In this document: positions 43,417 through 52,554 of the stretch, piece by piece | Layout: each line of letters begins with the position of its first letter | Numbering within the stretch: position 1 is the stretch's first letter | NCBI RefSeq assembly: GCF_000020645.1 | Contig: NC_011060.1 | Location: 556,501-620,500, forward strand | Length of the DNA stretch: 64,000 nucleotides | Direction: 5' to 3' | Source: Pelodictyon phaeoclathratiforme BU-1 | Lineage (GTDB): Bacteria; Bacteroidota; Chlorobiia; Chlorobiales; Chlorobiaceae | Made by a program: the position numbers and the translations under genes | The notes under the pieces: model-generated | What the model was told of the DNA's origin: nothing | Seen by the model: the letters and a program-made list of their open reading frames with translations, nothing else | Database searches by the model: none

Positions 43417-43520
43417 GTACACGCAGTCAACAACGTCCCTGTGTTTTTGAGCTGAAGTACACGTAGTCAACAACGTCCCCAATGTTTTGAGCTGAAGTAC
43501 ACTTAGTCAACAACGTCTCC
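43417..43520 (-). repeat. three GGACGTTG repeats as an exact 40-bp tandem, inverted
   Basis: Cores at 43417-43440, 43457-43480 and 43497-43520, reading GTACACG(C/T)AGTCAACAAC then GTCCC on the plus strand, each separated by an ATGTTTTGAGCTGAA-type spacer. The period is exactly 40 bp. The array ends 8 bp before the start codon of the next gene, so it fills its promoter/leader region. Confidence 0.85.
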
Positions 43521-43528
43521 AATGTCGT

Positions 43529-44275
43529 ATGATCAATAAAATTCTGCCTCTTCTTGTTTTGCCGTCGGGGTTCAGCCTGTTGTGTCTGCTGGCTGGATTG
43601 CTGTTGCGCAACAGCTTTTTTCTTTGGCTTGGAACTCTGCTGCTTTTGGCGTTCAGTATGCCTGTGATGAGTGATTTTTTGATGCGTTCTGTTGAGGTTG
43701 GCGAGGGGAGAGTGCCGGTCAGCAGTGTCGGGAAGGCTGATGCGATTGTTGTGTTGAGTGGTATGATTGTGACGGTTGACGGGGCGCCGCTGGGGGAGTG
43801 GGGTGGTGCTGTGGATCGGTTTGATGGTGGCGTTGAGCTTTTCAAGGCGGGAAGAGCTCCTGTGGTGGTTTTTACTCGTGGGCAGGTGCCGTGGCAGCCG
43901 GGTGTGGTGCCTGAGGGTGAGTTGCTGGCGAAAAGGGCTTTGCTGCTTGGTGTGCCGCAATCGGCTATCCGTTTGACGGGTAAGGCGGGTAATACGGCGG
44001 ATGAAGCTGCTGCGGCAAGTGTGTTGCTCGGTGCTTCAAAAAAAGGAGTTCCGAGGAGAATTATTCTTGTTACCAGTGCTTTTCATATGCGTCGGGCGCG
44101 TTTTTTGTTTGAACGTGCGGGGTTTGCTGTTGAGCCTTTTTTGGTGGATTATCAGACCAGTGAGAAGAGCCCATTGACGGTGCTCTCTTTTTTGCCGAAT
44201 GCCGAGGCGCTTGCGCAGTCCGACAGGGCATTGCGTGAGGTGATCGGCTTGCTTTTCTATTGGGTTACAAAATAA
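43529..44275 (+). CDS. YdcF/ElyC/SanA-family (DUF218) membrane protein
   Basis: 248 aa. Two N-terminal membrane segments (residues about 7-26 and 30-48), then a DUF218 domain: ADAIVVLSGMIV, RFDGGVELFKAGRAPVVVFT, NTADEAAAASVLL and the conserved VTSAFHMRRARFLFERAGF. ElyC and SanA act in envelope and peptidoglycan precursor homeostasis; the chemistry is unclear. The ATG is only 8 bp from the 40-bp repeat array, so the array lies in its leader or promoter. Confidence 0.9.
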   Translation: MINKILPLLVLPSGFSLLCLLAGLLLRNSFFLWLGTLLLLAFSMPVMSDFLMRSVEVGEGRVPVSSVGKADAIVVLSGMIVTVDGAPLGEWGGAVDRFDGGVELFKAGRAPVVVFTRGQVPWQPGVVPEGELLAKRALLLGVPQSAIRLTGKAGNTADEAAAASVLLGASKKGVPRRIILVTSAFHMRRARFLFERAGFAVEPFLVDYQTSEKSPLTVLSFLPNAEALAQSDRALREVIGLLFYWVTK

Positions 44276-44311
44276 GTGGTGACTCCGTCCCGTTCGCCGG
44301 AAACAGGAGAT

Positions 44312-44455
44312 GGGGACGTTGTTGACTGCGTGTACTTCCGAAGAACATACCGTGTTTTCAATGTTGACTTTGCGGTCGTAAATACACGGAGTCAACAACG
44401 TCCCCCTTTTCGTCCCCCTTTTTTTGAGGAAGTACACGGAATCAACAACGTCCCC
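44312..44455. repeat. three GGACGTTG repeats, one direct and two inverted
   Basis: Direct copy at 44312-44339; inverted copies at 44381-44406 and 44428-44455. The outer pair (GGGGACGTTGTTGACTGCGT, GTACTTCC and its complement) matches at 26 of 28 positions and could form a long hairpin in RNA or single-stranded DNA. It sits between the YdcF-like gene and the antiterminator gene. Confidence 0.85.
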
Positions 44456-44534
44456 AAGGGGGGATTTTCATTAGTGGGGCGTAGTTGTTATCTTCTTTTT
44501 TTTGAGGGTTGGTTAACATTATTGTGTTTGTCGA

Positions 44535-45125
44535 ATGGATGATGTTCGGAATTTGCTGTGGTATGCTGTTTATGTTCGTTCTCGGTATGAGAAGAAGGTT
44601 TATCAGTTGTTGCTGGAGCAGGGTGTTGTGAGTTTTTTGCCGTTGCTTGATACCTGGAAGCAGTGGAGTGACCGGAAGAAGAGGGTTTCTGAGCCGTTGT
44701 TCAGGGGTTATGTGTTTGTTAATATTGATTTGGTGAGGGAGAAGATCCGTGTGCTTGATACGGAGGGTGTGGTGAAGTTTATCGGGATCGGGAGAGTGCC
44801 TTCGGTCATTGTGCAGCGGGATATTGATTGGTTGAAGCAGTTGGTGAGGGAGCCGGATGCGATTCATCGTCATGTGGTTTCTCTTCCGGCGGGTCAGAGG
44901 GTGAAGGTGCTTGCTGGTCCGTTTAAGGATTTTGAGGGGGTTGTGGTGAAGCAGGGGAGGGAGTCGCGGTTGGTTGTTTTTTTTGAGAGTATTATGCAGG
45001 GTGTTGAGGTGACGATTTTTCCTGATGTGTTGGCGCCGATTGCGGTTGCTCCTTCGCCGGTTCAGGGTGTGGCGCCGTTGAGTGGTAAGCTTGCGTCTGT
45101 GGAGAAGCATTTGCTTCGCTTGTGA
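44535..45125 (+). CDS. UpxY/RfaH-type transcription antiterminator (NusG family)
   Basis: 196 aa. NusG N-terminal domain: WYAVYVRSRYEKKVYQLLLE, then SFLPLLDTWKQWSDRKKRV and FRGYVFVNIDL. KOW motif VLAGPFKDFEGVVVK in the C-terminal part. The pattern fits UpxY-like proteins that let RNA polymerase read through long polysaccharide operons. No such operon follows here: the next gene is an MFS transporter, so it may act on a remote cluster or the local order has been rearranged. A C-terminal extension of about 30 residues is present. Confidence 0.92.
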   Translation: MDDVRNLLWYAVYVRSRYEKKVYQLLLEQGVVSFLPLLDTWKQWSDRKKRVSEPLFRGYVFVNIDLVREKIRVLDTEGVVKFIGIGRVPSVIVQRDIDWLKQLVREPDAIHRHVVSLPAGQRVKVLAGPFKDFEGVVVKQGRESRLVVFFESIMQGVEVTIFPDVLAPIAVAPSPVQGVAPLSGKLASVEKHLLRL

Positions 45126-45244
45126 GGTGGTCGCGTGTTGTGCTGGCTTAGTTGAAATTGAGTGGGGGCCTCGGCGGGTTGTTGGGGTGAGACTCTGGAG
45201 AGGTGATTTTTTTTATTTTTGCAGGAGTTTCTGCAGGGGGCTTA

Positions 45245-46498
45245 ATGGAGGGTTTTGTGCAAAAAGGGGAGCATGCGTCGATACGGGATGTTTTCAGTCT
45301 GCCGGTGATTGTGGCGGCGCTGGGTTATTTTGTTGATATTTACGATCTGGTGCTTTTCAGTATTGTGCGGGTGCCGAGTTTGAAGTCGTTCGGGTTGTCG
45401 GGGAAGGAGTTGATTGATTATGGGGTTTATCTGCTGAATATGCAGATGATTGGTATGCTGGTTGGTGGTATTCTGTGGGGCTGGCTTGGCGACAGGAAGG
45501 GGCGGCTGAAGATTATGTTTGCTTCGATTCTGCTCTATTCGCTTGCCAATATTGCAAATGGTTTTGTTTCGTCGCTGCCGGCTTATGCGGTGTTGCGTTT
45601 TGTGGCTGGTGTCGGGCTTGCCGGGGAGCTTGGGGCGGGTATTACGCTGGTTTCGGAGGTGTTGCATACGCGTATACGGGGTTACGGGACGATGCTTGTG
45701 GCTTCGATTGGTGTTTCGGGGGCGATACTTGCCAATATTGTGGCGAATACGTATGAGTGGCATAATGCTTTTTTTATTGGCGGGGGGCTTGGGCTGTTGC
45801 TGCTTGTTGCGCGTGTGAGGGTTGCTGAGTCGGGGATGTTTAAGGCGATGGAGGCGAAGAGCGGGATGAGCCGGGGGAATATGTTGGCTCTGTTTACGGA
45901 TCGTGGCCGTTTTTTCCGTTATATCAATTCGATCATGATTGGGGTGCCGATCTGGTTTGTTGTGGGGGTGCTGATTACTTTTTCGCCTGAGTTTGGTGTT
46001 GAGCTTGGTATTTCCGGGCCGGTTTCGGCTGGCAATGCGGTGATGTACTGTTATCTTGGTCTGGTTTTCGGGGATCTTTCGAGCGGCTTGTTGAGTCAAC
46101 TGTTGCAGAGCCGGAAAAAGGTTATTCTGTTGTTTATGCTGCTGACGGTTGGCGCCGTGGCGCTCTATTTTCTGCAGGGTCATCAGAGCCCGCAGTTTTT
46201 TTATGTGGTCTGTGCTGTTCTTGGTTTTGCGGGTGGTTATTGGGCTATTTTTGTTACGGTTGCGGCGGAACAGTTTGGCACCAATCTTCGTGCTACGGTT
46301 GCTACGACGGTGCCTAATCTGGTGCGTGGCATGGTGGTGCCGATTACCATGCTCTTTCAGTTTTTCCGTGGCCTGTTCGGGCTGGAGTCGGGGGCGCTGC
46401 TGGTTGGCGCCATCTGCGTGACGGCTGCTTTTCTCTCTCTCAGCGCTCTTGAGGAGACCTTCCACAAGGATCTGGATTACTACGAGGAGTTTCTCTGA
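45245..46498 (+). CDS. MFS transporter (metabolite:proton symporter type)
   Basis: 417 aa from the ATG at 45245, 4 bases after CAGGGGG; a GTG at 45203 lacks a ribosome site. Twelve predicted membrane segments. MFS signature loop between TM2 and TM3 reads WGWLGDRKGRLKIMF, and a second ELGAGITLVSEVLHTRIRGYG follows TM4. Central loop at about 200-220 (MEAKSGMSRGN). Substrate unknown; the sequence type is that of the sugar/organic acid:H+ symporters. Confidence 0.9.
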   Translation: MEGFVQKGEHASIRDVFSLPVIVAALGYFVDIYDLVLFSIVRVPSLKSFGLSGKELIDYGVYLLNMQMIGMLVGGILWGWLGDRKGRLKIMFASILLYSLANIANGFVSSLPAYAVLRFVAGVGLAGELGAGITLVSEVLHTRIRGYGTMLVASIGVSGAILANIVANTYEWHNAFFIGGGLGLLLLVARVRVAESGMFKAMEAKSGMSRGNMLALFTDRGRFFRYINSIMIGVPIWFVVGVLITFSPEFGVELGISGPVSAGNAVMYCYLGLVFGDLSSGLLSQLLQSRKKVILLFMLLTVGAVALYFLQGHQSPQFFYVVCAVLGFAGGYWAIFVTVAAEQFGTNLRATVATTVPNLVRGMVVPITMLFQFFRGLFGLESGALLVGAICVTAAFLSLSALEETFHKDLDYYEEFL

Positions 46499-46533
46499 TC
46501 TCCTCCTTCAAACCCACAACAAGACAACAAGAA

Positions 46534-46560
46534 GGGGGACGTTGTTGACTGCGTGTATTT
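46534..46560 (+). repeat. GGACGTTG dispersed repeat, last copy in the window
   Basis: GGGGGACGTTGTTGACTGCG and TGTATTT, between the convergent MFS and uvrA genes. No copy is seen to the right of it. Confidence 0.82.
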
Positions 46561-46567
46561 GACGCCT

Positions 46568-49408
46568 TTACACTATTCCCATCTCTGCTTTTAAAAATTG
46601 GCCGGTGTAGGAGTGTTCTGTTTGGGCAATCTGTTCGGGGGTGCCTTCGGCGATGATGTTGCCGCCTTCGTTGCCTCCTTCGGGGCCGATGTCGATTATC
46701 CAGTCGCTGTTTTTGATGATGTCGAGGTTGTGTTCGATGATGATGACGCTGTTGCCTTTGTCGACGAGTTTGCGGAGTACTTCGAGCAGGTGCTGGATGT
46801 CCTGGAAGTGGAGTCCGGTTGTGGGTTCGTCGAGGATGTAGAGGGTGTTGCCGGTCTGTATTTTGGCGAGTTCTGCCGAGAGTTTGATGCGTTGTGCCTC
46901 TCCGCCTGAGAGCATGGGGGAGGGTTGGCCGAGCTTGAGGTAGCCGAGTCCGACGCTTTGCATGGTGGTGAGGATGCGCAGTATCCGGGGGAAGTCGGTG
47001 AAGAATTCTGCGGCTTCGGTGATGGTCATTTCGAGTACATCGGCGATGGATTTTCCTCGGTATTTGACGAGCAGGGTTTCGCGGTTGTAGCGTTCTCCCT
47101 TGCAGTTTTCGCATTGGACGTAGACGTCGGGAAGAAAGTTCATTTCGATTTTTCGGGTTCCGGCTCCCTGGCACACTTCGCATCGTCCTCCTTTGACGTT
47201 GAAGCTGAACCTTCCGGCTTTGTATCCTCTGATCTGCGCTTCGGGCATGCGGGTGAAGAAGTCGCGGATGAAGGTGAAGGCTCCGGTGTAGGTTGCGGGG
47301 TTGGAGCGGGGAGTGCGGCCTATGGGTGATTGGTCGACGTTGACTACTTTGTCGAGCTGTTTTATGCCTTCGATGCTGTCGTAGGGATAGGTGTGCAGTT
47401 TGGAGCGGTAGAAGTGGCGCGCAAGGATTGGGTAGAGGGTTTCGTTGATGATGGTGGATTTGCCTGATCCGCTGACTCCGGTGATGCTGACGAGTGAGCG
47501 GAGGGGAATGGTGATGTCGATGTTTTTGAGGTTGTTGCCCCGGCACCCTTTGAGCCGCAGGAATTGTTGTTCCTCAGGGTCTGTTTTTTCCTCTTTTTTG
47601 CAGTATACCTGCCGTTCTCCGTTGAGGTATCCTGCGGTGAGTGAGTTGGGGTCGAGGGTGGCGGCGGCTCCCTGGGCGACTATTTCTCCGCCGTATTCGC
47701 CTGCTCCTGGTCCGAGGTCGATGATTTCGTCGGCTTCGAGCATGGTCTCTTTGTCGTGTTCGACGACGAGGACGGTGTTGCCGAGGTCTCTGAGCCGTTT
47801 GAGTGAGGTGATGAGTTTGTGGTTGTCGCGCTGGTGGAGTCCGATGCTTGGTTCGTCGAGGACGTAGAGGACGCCGCTGAGTTGTGAGCCGAGCTGTGAG
47901 GCGAGTCGTATGCGTTGTGCTTCGCCGCCGGAGAGTGTTTGTGAGCTGCGGTCGATTGAGAGGTAGCTGAGCCCGACGTTGAGGAGAAATTCAAGGCGTT
48001 TGACGATTTCGTGCAGTATGGGTGTGGCAACAAGTTGCTCTTTTGTGCTGAGGTTGCCGGGGAGCGCCTTGAAGAAGGCGAGGGATTCGGGCAGGGTGAG
48101 TGATTCTGCCTGTGCTATGTTGATCTCGTTTATTTTGACCAGCAGGCTCTCTTTGCGCAGTCTTGCTCCTTTGCATGAGGGGCATGGTTTGCGGAGCATG
48201 TAGTTTTCGGCCCACTCGCGTATTTTTGAGGAGCTGGCATTTTTGAGGATCTCTTCGACGTAGGGGAGGGCTCCGGGAAAGGGTTGCGGGTAGAGGGTGT
48301 CGTGGCCGGAGTAGCTGTAGCTGACGTCGAAGGTTCGGGTGCCGGATCCTTCGAGAAGGATTTTCATTGCCTCTTGTGGAATGTCGGTCAATGGGGTGTC
48401 GAGGGTGAAGTTGAACTCTCTTGCGATTGCCCTGATGACTTGCCAGAGGTTGCGTTTTCCTGATTTTCCGAATGGGTCGAGCCCGCCGTCGTTGAGCGAG
48501 AGGGTGAGGTCGGGGGTCATCAGCTCTCCTGAAAGCTGCATGAGCTCTCCGAGGCCGTTGCATTCAGGGCATGCGCCGTAGGGGGAGTTGAAGCTGAAGT
48601 GGTTTGGCGCAAGGGTGTCGACGGGTACGGAGCCGTCGGAGTAGGCGTAGCGTGTGCTGAAGGTGAGCTCTTTGAGCTGGCTCTCCATCGGGTCGCAGAT
48701 GACGGTTGAGCGGTGTTCTGACATGGTTATGGCCATGCTGATTGCGTCTCTGAGGCGATCTTCGCAGTCGGGGCTGATGACCAGGCGGTCGACTACGAGT
48801 TCTATGGAGTGGCTTTTGTAGCGTTCGATCTGCATCTCCTTTTCCATTTCGCGGTATTTTCCGTCGATGCGGACCCTGAGAAAGCCTTTGAGGAGGAGTC
48901 GTTCGAAGAGTTCGCGATAGTGCCCTTTGCGTCCGGTGACGAGGGGGGAGAGTATCTGTATTTTGGTGCCTTGTGGGAGGGCGAGTATGGCTTCGCCGAT
49001 GCTCTCTTCGCTTTGCTGCTGGAGCATGGCGCCGGTGACGGGGTCGTAGCGTCGTCCTGCTTTGGCGTAGAGGAGACGGATAAAGTCGTGAATTTCGGTG
49101 ATGGTGCCGACTGTTGACCGGGGTGAGCGGTTGGTGCTCTTCTGGTCGATGGAGATGACGGGTGAGAGTCCTTCGATATAGTCAACGTCGGGGCGTTCTA
49201 TGCTGCCGATGTATTGGCGGGCGTAGGGCGAGAGTGTTTCCATGAAGCGGCGCTGACCTTCGGCGTAGATGGTGTCGAAGGCGAGGCTTGATTTTCCCGA
49301 TCCTGAGAGGCCGGTTATGACAACAAATTTGTTGCGTGGAATGTCGAGGGAGATGTTTTTGAGATTGTGGACTCGTGCTCCCCGGATGTTGATATGGCTG
49401 AATTCCAT
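46568..49408 (-). CDS. uvrA: excinuclease ABC subunit A
   Basis: 946 aa, full length. UvrA recognises DNA damage in nucleotide excision repair with UvrB. Two ABC ATPase halves: the first P-loop GLSGSGKSS at 33-41, the second GVSGSGKST at about 645; two ABC signatures (LSGGEAQRIRLA and LSGGEAQRIKLSAE); zinc-binding cysteines in CPECNGLG, CPSCKGARL and CEVCQGAGTRK with VQCENCKGERY. It stands alone, with its own gap of 245 bp to ppdK. Confidence 0.98.
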   Translation of the reverse strand: MEFSHINIRGARVHNLKNISLDIPRNKFVVITGLSGSGKSSLAFDTIYAEGQRRFMETLSPYARQYIGSIERPDVDYIEGLSPVISIDQKSTNRSPRSTVGTITEIHDFIRLLYAKAGRRYDPVTGAMLQQQSEESIGEAILALPQGTKIQILSPLVTGRKGHYRELFERLLLKGFLRVRIDGKYREMEKEMQIERYKSHSIELVVDRLVISPDCEDRLRDAISMAITMSEHRSTVICDPMESQLKELTFSTRYAYSDGSVPVDTLAPNHFSFNSPYGACPECNGLGELMQLSGELMTPDLTLSLNDGGLDPFGKSGKRNLWQVIRAIAREFNFTLDTPLTDIPQEAMKILLEGSGTRTFDVSYSYSGHDTLYPQPFPGALPYVEEILKNASSSKIREWAENYMLRKPCPSCKGARLRKESLLVKINEINIAQAESLTLPESLAFFKALPGNLSTKEQLVATPILHEIVKRLEFLLNVGLSYLSIDRSSQTLSGGEAQRIRLASQLGSQLSGVLYVLDEPSIGLHQRDNHKLITSLKRLRDLGNTVLVVEHDKETMLEADEIIDLGPGAGEYGGEIVAQGAAATLDPNSLTAGYLNGERQVYCKKEEKTDPEEQQFLRLKGCRGNNLKNIDITIPLRSLVSITGVSGSGKSTIINETLYPILARHFYRSKLHTYPYDSIEGIKQLDKVVNVDQSPIGRTPRSNPATYTGAFTFIRDFFTRMPEAQIRGYKAGRFSFNVKGGRCEVCQGAGTRKIEMNFLPDVYVQCENCKGERYNRETLLVKYRGKSIADVLEMTITEAAEFFTDFPRILRILTTMQSVGLGYLKLGQPSPMLSGGEAQRIKLSAELAKIQTGNTLYILDEPTTGLHFQDIQHLLEVLRKLVDKGNSVIIIEHNLDIIKNSDWIIDIGPEGGNEGGNIIAEGTPEQIAQTEHSYTGQFLKAEMGIV

Positions 49409-49595
49409 GTGTGTTGTTTGCGCTCTTTCTTTTTTTGCTGTGTGGGCGGTAATCGTTGTTTGATTATGCCTTGCTCAACGGTAAAATGGTGGCTCTGGTT
49501 TCTTTGTACGACTTTTCTGAATATGGAAATTATTTGGCAGAAGCAAGCCGAAAAAGGGAAAACAGTGCGGGGATTGTTTGTGGGGATAGTTCATG

Positions 49596-49621
49596 AAAAA
49601 GGCGGCAATTGCCGCCTTTTT
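49596..49621 (-). terminator. intrinsic terminator after ppdK
   Basis: A perfect palindrome: AAAAAGGCGGCAAT followed by its mirror TGCCGCCTTTTT. On the minus strand it lies 33 bp past the ppdK stop and ends in T5. The A5 on the other side makes it usable from both strands. The rest of 49409-49653 shows no gene. Confidence 0.85.
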
Positions 49622-49653
49622 CGTTTGGTACCCGTGATGTTGCTGCTTTTGGT

Positions 49654-52404
49654 TTACCCTTTCAGTGCTGCTCTTGCAGCGGCAAGGCGGGCAATCGGTA
49701 CTCTGTAGGGGCTGCATGAGACGTAGTTCAGTCCCAACTGGTGGCAGAATTCGACGGTTGATGGATCGCCGCCGTGTTCGCCGCAGATGCCGAGTTTGAG
49801 TTCTGGTTTGACGGCCCGTCCCTCTTTTGCCGAGATGCTCATGAGTCGGCCCACGCCATCCTTGTCGATGGATTCGAAGGGGTTGCGTGCGAAGATTTCA
49901 TGTTGCTGGTAGATGGGCAGGAATTGGCCTGAGTCGTCACGGCTCATGCCGAGGCCCATCTGGGTGAGGTCGTTGGTGCCGTAGCTGAAGAAGTCGGCTG
50001 CGGTGGCAATCTGGTCGGAGGTGATGGCTGCACGGGGTACTTCGATCATGGTGCCGACGAGGTATTTGACGCCTGTGCCTTGTTCGGCTATGACGCTGCG
50101 TGCTGTTTTGTGGATCACTTCGCTGGTGATTTCAAGCTCTTTGACGGTGCTGACAAGTGGCACCATGATTTCTGGTACTACTTCGAGCCCCTCTTTTTTG
50201 AGTTTGCATGCGGCTTCGATAATTGCCCGCACCTGCATGACGGTGATTTCGGGGTGCAGGATGCCGAGTCGGCAGCCCCGAAGGCCGAGCATGGGGTTAA
50301 ATTCATGCAGATCGCCGATACGCTCTTTGATCTCTTCAAAGGATCTGCCAATTTTGATGGAGAGTGCCCTTATTTCGTCGTCGGTGTGTGGCAGGAACTC
50401 GTGGAGAGGTGGGTCGAGAAGCCGGATGGTGACCGGGCGTGAACCCATTGCCTTGAAGAGTCCGTAGAAGTCGTCGCGCTGGTATGGCAGCAGTTTTTCA
50501 AGCGCTATTTTGCGGCCGTCTACATCGTCGGCCAGAATCATTTCGCGCATGGCGTCAATGCGCTCTCCGCCGAAGAACATGTGTTCGGTGCGGCAGAGGC
50601 CGATGCCTTCGGCGCCGAAGGTGATGGCGATTTCTGCCTGGTCGGGCTGGTCGGCGTTGGTGCGGATGTTGAGTTTGCGGTATTTATCGGCCCATTCCAT
50701 GAGCTGCTGGTAGATCGGCCATGTCGGGGCATCTTCGGGTTTGAGGCTCTTGTCGACGAGTACTTCGATGATTTCGGAGTTTTTGGTCGCTACTTTTCCG
50801 GCAATGACCTCTCCGGTGCTGCCGTCGATGGAGATGTAATCACCTTCATGCAGGACAATATCGTTGCCTTGTACCCGCAGTTCTCCTCTCTGGTAGTCGA
50901 TGCTGAGCGCTCCGCATCCTGCGACGCAGACCTTGCCCATCTGACGGGCTACCAGTGCGGCGTGTGAGGTCATGCCGCCTCTTTCGGTGAGGATACCTTC
51001 TGATGCATCCATGCCCTTGATGTCTTCGGGGGAGGTTTCGATGCGGACAAGAATGACCGCTTCTCCGCGTTTTCCGGCTTCGTAGGCATCGACGGCGTTG
51101 AAATAGATTTTGCCGGTAGCGGCGCCAGGGCCGGCATTCAGTCCTGTTGCAAGGAGTCGTCCTTCCTGAATGGCTGCCTGCTTCTCTTTCATGTCGAAGA
51201 CGGGCCGGAGCAACTGGTTGAGTTGTTCGGGCTCGATGCGCAGCAGTGCCTCTTTTTCGTCAATCAGTTTTTCGTTGAACATGTCAACGGCTATTTTTAC
51301 TGCGGCCATGCCGGTGCGTTTGCCGACCCTGCACTGGAGCATGAAGAGTATGTTGTTCTCGATGGTGAACTCGATGTCCATCATGTCGTGGTAGTGGTGT
51401 TCGAGAATGGAGCGAATCTCTTCGAGCTGGTCGTAGATGCCTGGATTTTCGGCCTTGAGTTGTTCAATTTTCAGAGGGGTTCTGGTTCCGGCTACCACAT
51501 CCTCTCCCTGGGCATTCATCAGAAACTCACCATAGAAGATGTTGTCGCCGGTTGCGGCGTCGCGCGTGAAGGCTACGCCGGTTCCGCAATCGAGGCCCAT
51601 GTTGCCGAAGACCATTGCCTGGACGTTGCAGGCGGTGCCCCAATAACCGGGAATGTGGTTGAGCTTGCGGTATACAATTGCCCGCTCGTTGTTCCAACTG
51701 TTGAAGACGGCTCCGATTGCTCCGATGAGCTGTTCGTGTGGGTCTTCAGGGAAGGTTTTGCCGGTTTTTTCAAGAATTGCGGTTTTATAGTCAGCGACGA
51801 TACTTTGGAGGTCTTCAACGGTGAATTCTGTGTCGAGCTCGATGCCGAGCTCGTGTTTTTTTGCTTCAAGGATTTTTTCGAAGGGGTCGATCTGTTTTTT
51901 GTCGGTCGGTTTGAGGTCAAGCACGACATCTCCGTACATTTGCACGAAACGGCGGTAGCAGTCCCATGCGAAGCGGGGGTTTCCTGATTTTTTTGCAAGG
52001 CCGTCAACGGTTTGTGCATTGAGACCAAGGTTGAGAATGGTGTCCATCATGCCGGGCATTGAGGCTCTTGCACCTGAACGGACGGAGACCAGGAGGGGGT
52101 TTTCGGGGTCTCCAAATTTTTTGCCGAGCGTCTCTTCAATTTTGCGGAGCGCATCGGGGATTCCTTGCTCGAATAGATTTTTGGGGTAGTTTTTTTGATT
52201 TTCGTAGTAGTAGGTGCAAACTTCGGTTGAAATGGTGAAGCCGGGAGGAACCGGCAGACCGATGTTTGCCATCTCGGCAAGGTTGGCGCCTTTGCCGCCG
52301 AGCAGGTTTTTCATGGACGCATCACCTTCAGAAGAGCCGCCCGAGAAACTGTAGATGTATTGTTTACTGCCGGCCTTTTCGTTGGTAATCTCAGATTGTG
52401 GCAT
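49654..52404 (-). CDS. ppdK: pyruvate, phosphate dikinase
   Basis: 916 aa, full length. It interconverts pyruvate, ATP and phosphate with PEP, AMP and PPi; in green sulfur bacteria this links the reductive TCA cycle to gluconeogenesis. N-terminal ATP-grasp domain (GGKGANLAEMANIGLPVPPG), the phospho-histidine domain with the catalytic His in ERGGMTSHAALVARQMGK, and the C-terminal PEP/pyruvate TIM barrel with GLCRTEHMFF, FSYGTNDLTQMGLGMSRDD and GICGEHGGDP with the catalytic Cys region. Single gene with its own terminator. Confidence 0.98.
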   Translation of the reverse strand: MPQSEITNEKAGSKQYIYSFSGGSSEGDASMKNLLGGKGANLAEMANIGLPVPPGFTISTEVCTYYYENQKNYPKNLFEQGIPDALRKIEETLGKKFGDPENPLLVSVRSGARASMPGMMDTILNLGLNAQTVDGLAKKSGNPRFAWDCYRRFVQMYGDVVLDLKPTDKKQIDPFEKILEAKKHELGIELDTEFTVEDLQSIVADYKTAILEKTGKTFPEDPHEQLIGAIGAVFNSWNNERAIVYRKLNHIPGYWGTACNVQAMVFGNMGLDCGTGVAFTRDAATGDNIFYGEFLMNAQGEDVVAGTRTPLKIEQLKAENPGIYDQLEEIRSILEHHYHDMMDIEFTIENNILFMLQCRVGKRTGMAAVKIAVDMFNEKLIDEKEALLRIEPEQLNQLLRPVFDMKEKQAAIQEGRLLATGLNAGPGAATGKIYFNAVDAYEAGKRGEAVILVRIETSPEDIKGMDASEGILTERGGMTSHAALVARQMGKVCVAGCGALSIDYQRGELRVQGNDIVLHEGDYISIDGSTGEVIAGKVATKNSEIIEVLVDKSLKPEDAPTWPIYQQLMEWADKYRKLNIRTNADQPDQAEIAITFGAEGIGLCRTEHMFFGGERIDAMREMILADDVDGRKIALEKLLPYQRDDFYGLFKAMGSRPVTIRLLDPPLHEFLPHTDDEIRALSIKIGRSFEEIKERIGDLHEFNPMLGLRGCRLGILHPEITVMQVRAIIEAACKLKKEGLEVVPEIMVPLVSTVKELEITSEVIHKTARSVIAEQGTGVKYLVGTMIEVPRAAITSDQIATAADFFSYGTNDLTQMGLGMSRDDSGQFLPIYQQHEIFARNPFESIDKDGVGRLMSISAKEGRAVKPELKLGICGEHGGDPSTVEFCHQLGLNYVSCSPYRVPIARLAAARAALKG

Positions 52405-52554
52405 AATGTTTCATGAGTGATTGTGTTTTTTTACCAGATAAAGGAAATGCATGTGGTGAAAAAACAGGTGAAGTTGACTACTTTTATCGAAACTGAAGTT
52501 TACTAAAAAGCCGCTGTAAAAACTACCGTAAAGGATATTTCATTCTGATTTATT

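Noticed and set aside
43417..43520. Three regularly spaced repeats, considered as a CRISPR array
   Set aside because: Spacers are themselves near-identical, the unit is a member of a dispersed family, there are only three, and no cas genes are present.
45242..46465. 407-aa minus-strand frame opposite the MFS gene
   Set aside because: Arg/His/Gln/Asn-rich shadow with no membrane or family pattern; the plus frame has twelve membrane segments and MFS motifs.
46598..48581. Plus-strand frames opposite uvrA and ppdK
   Set aside because: Antisense shadows of highly conserved full-length genes.
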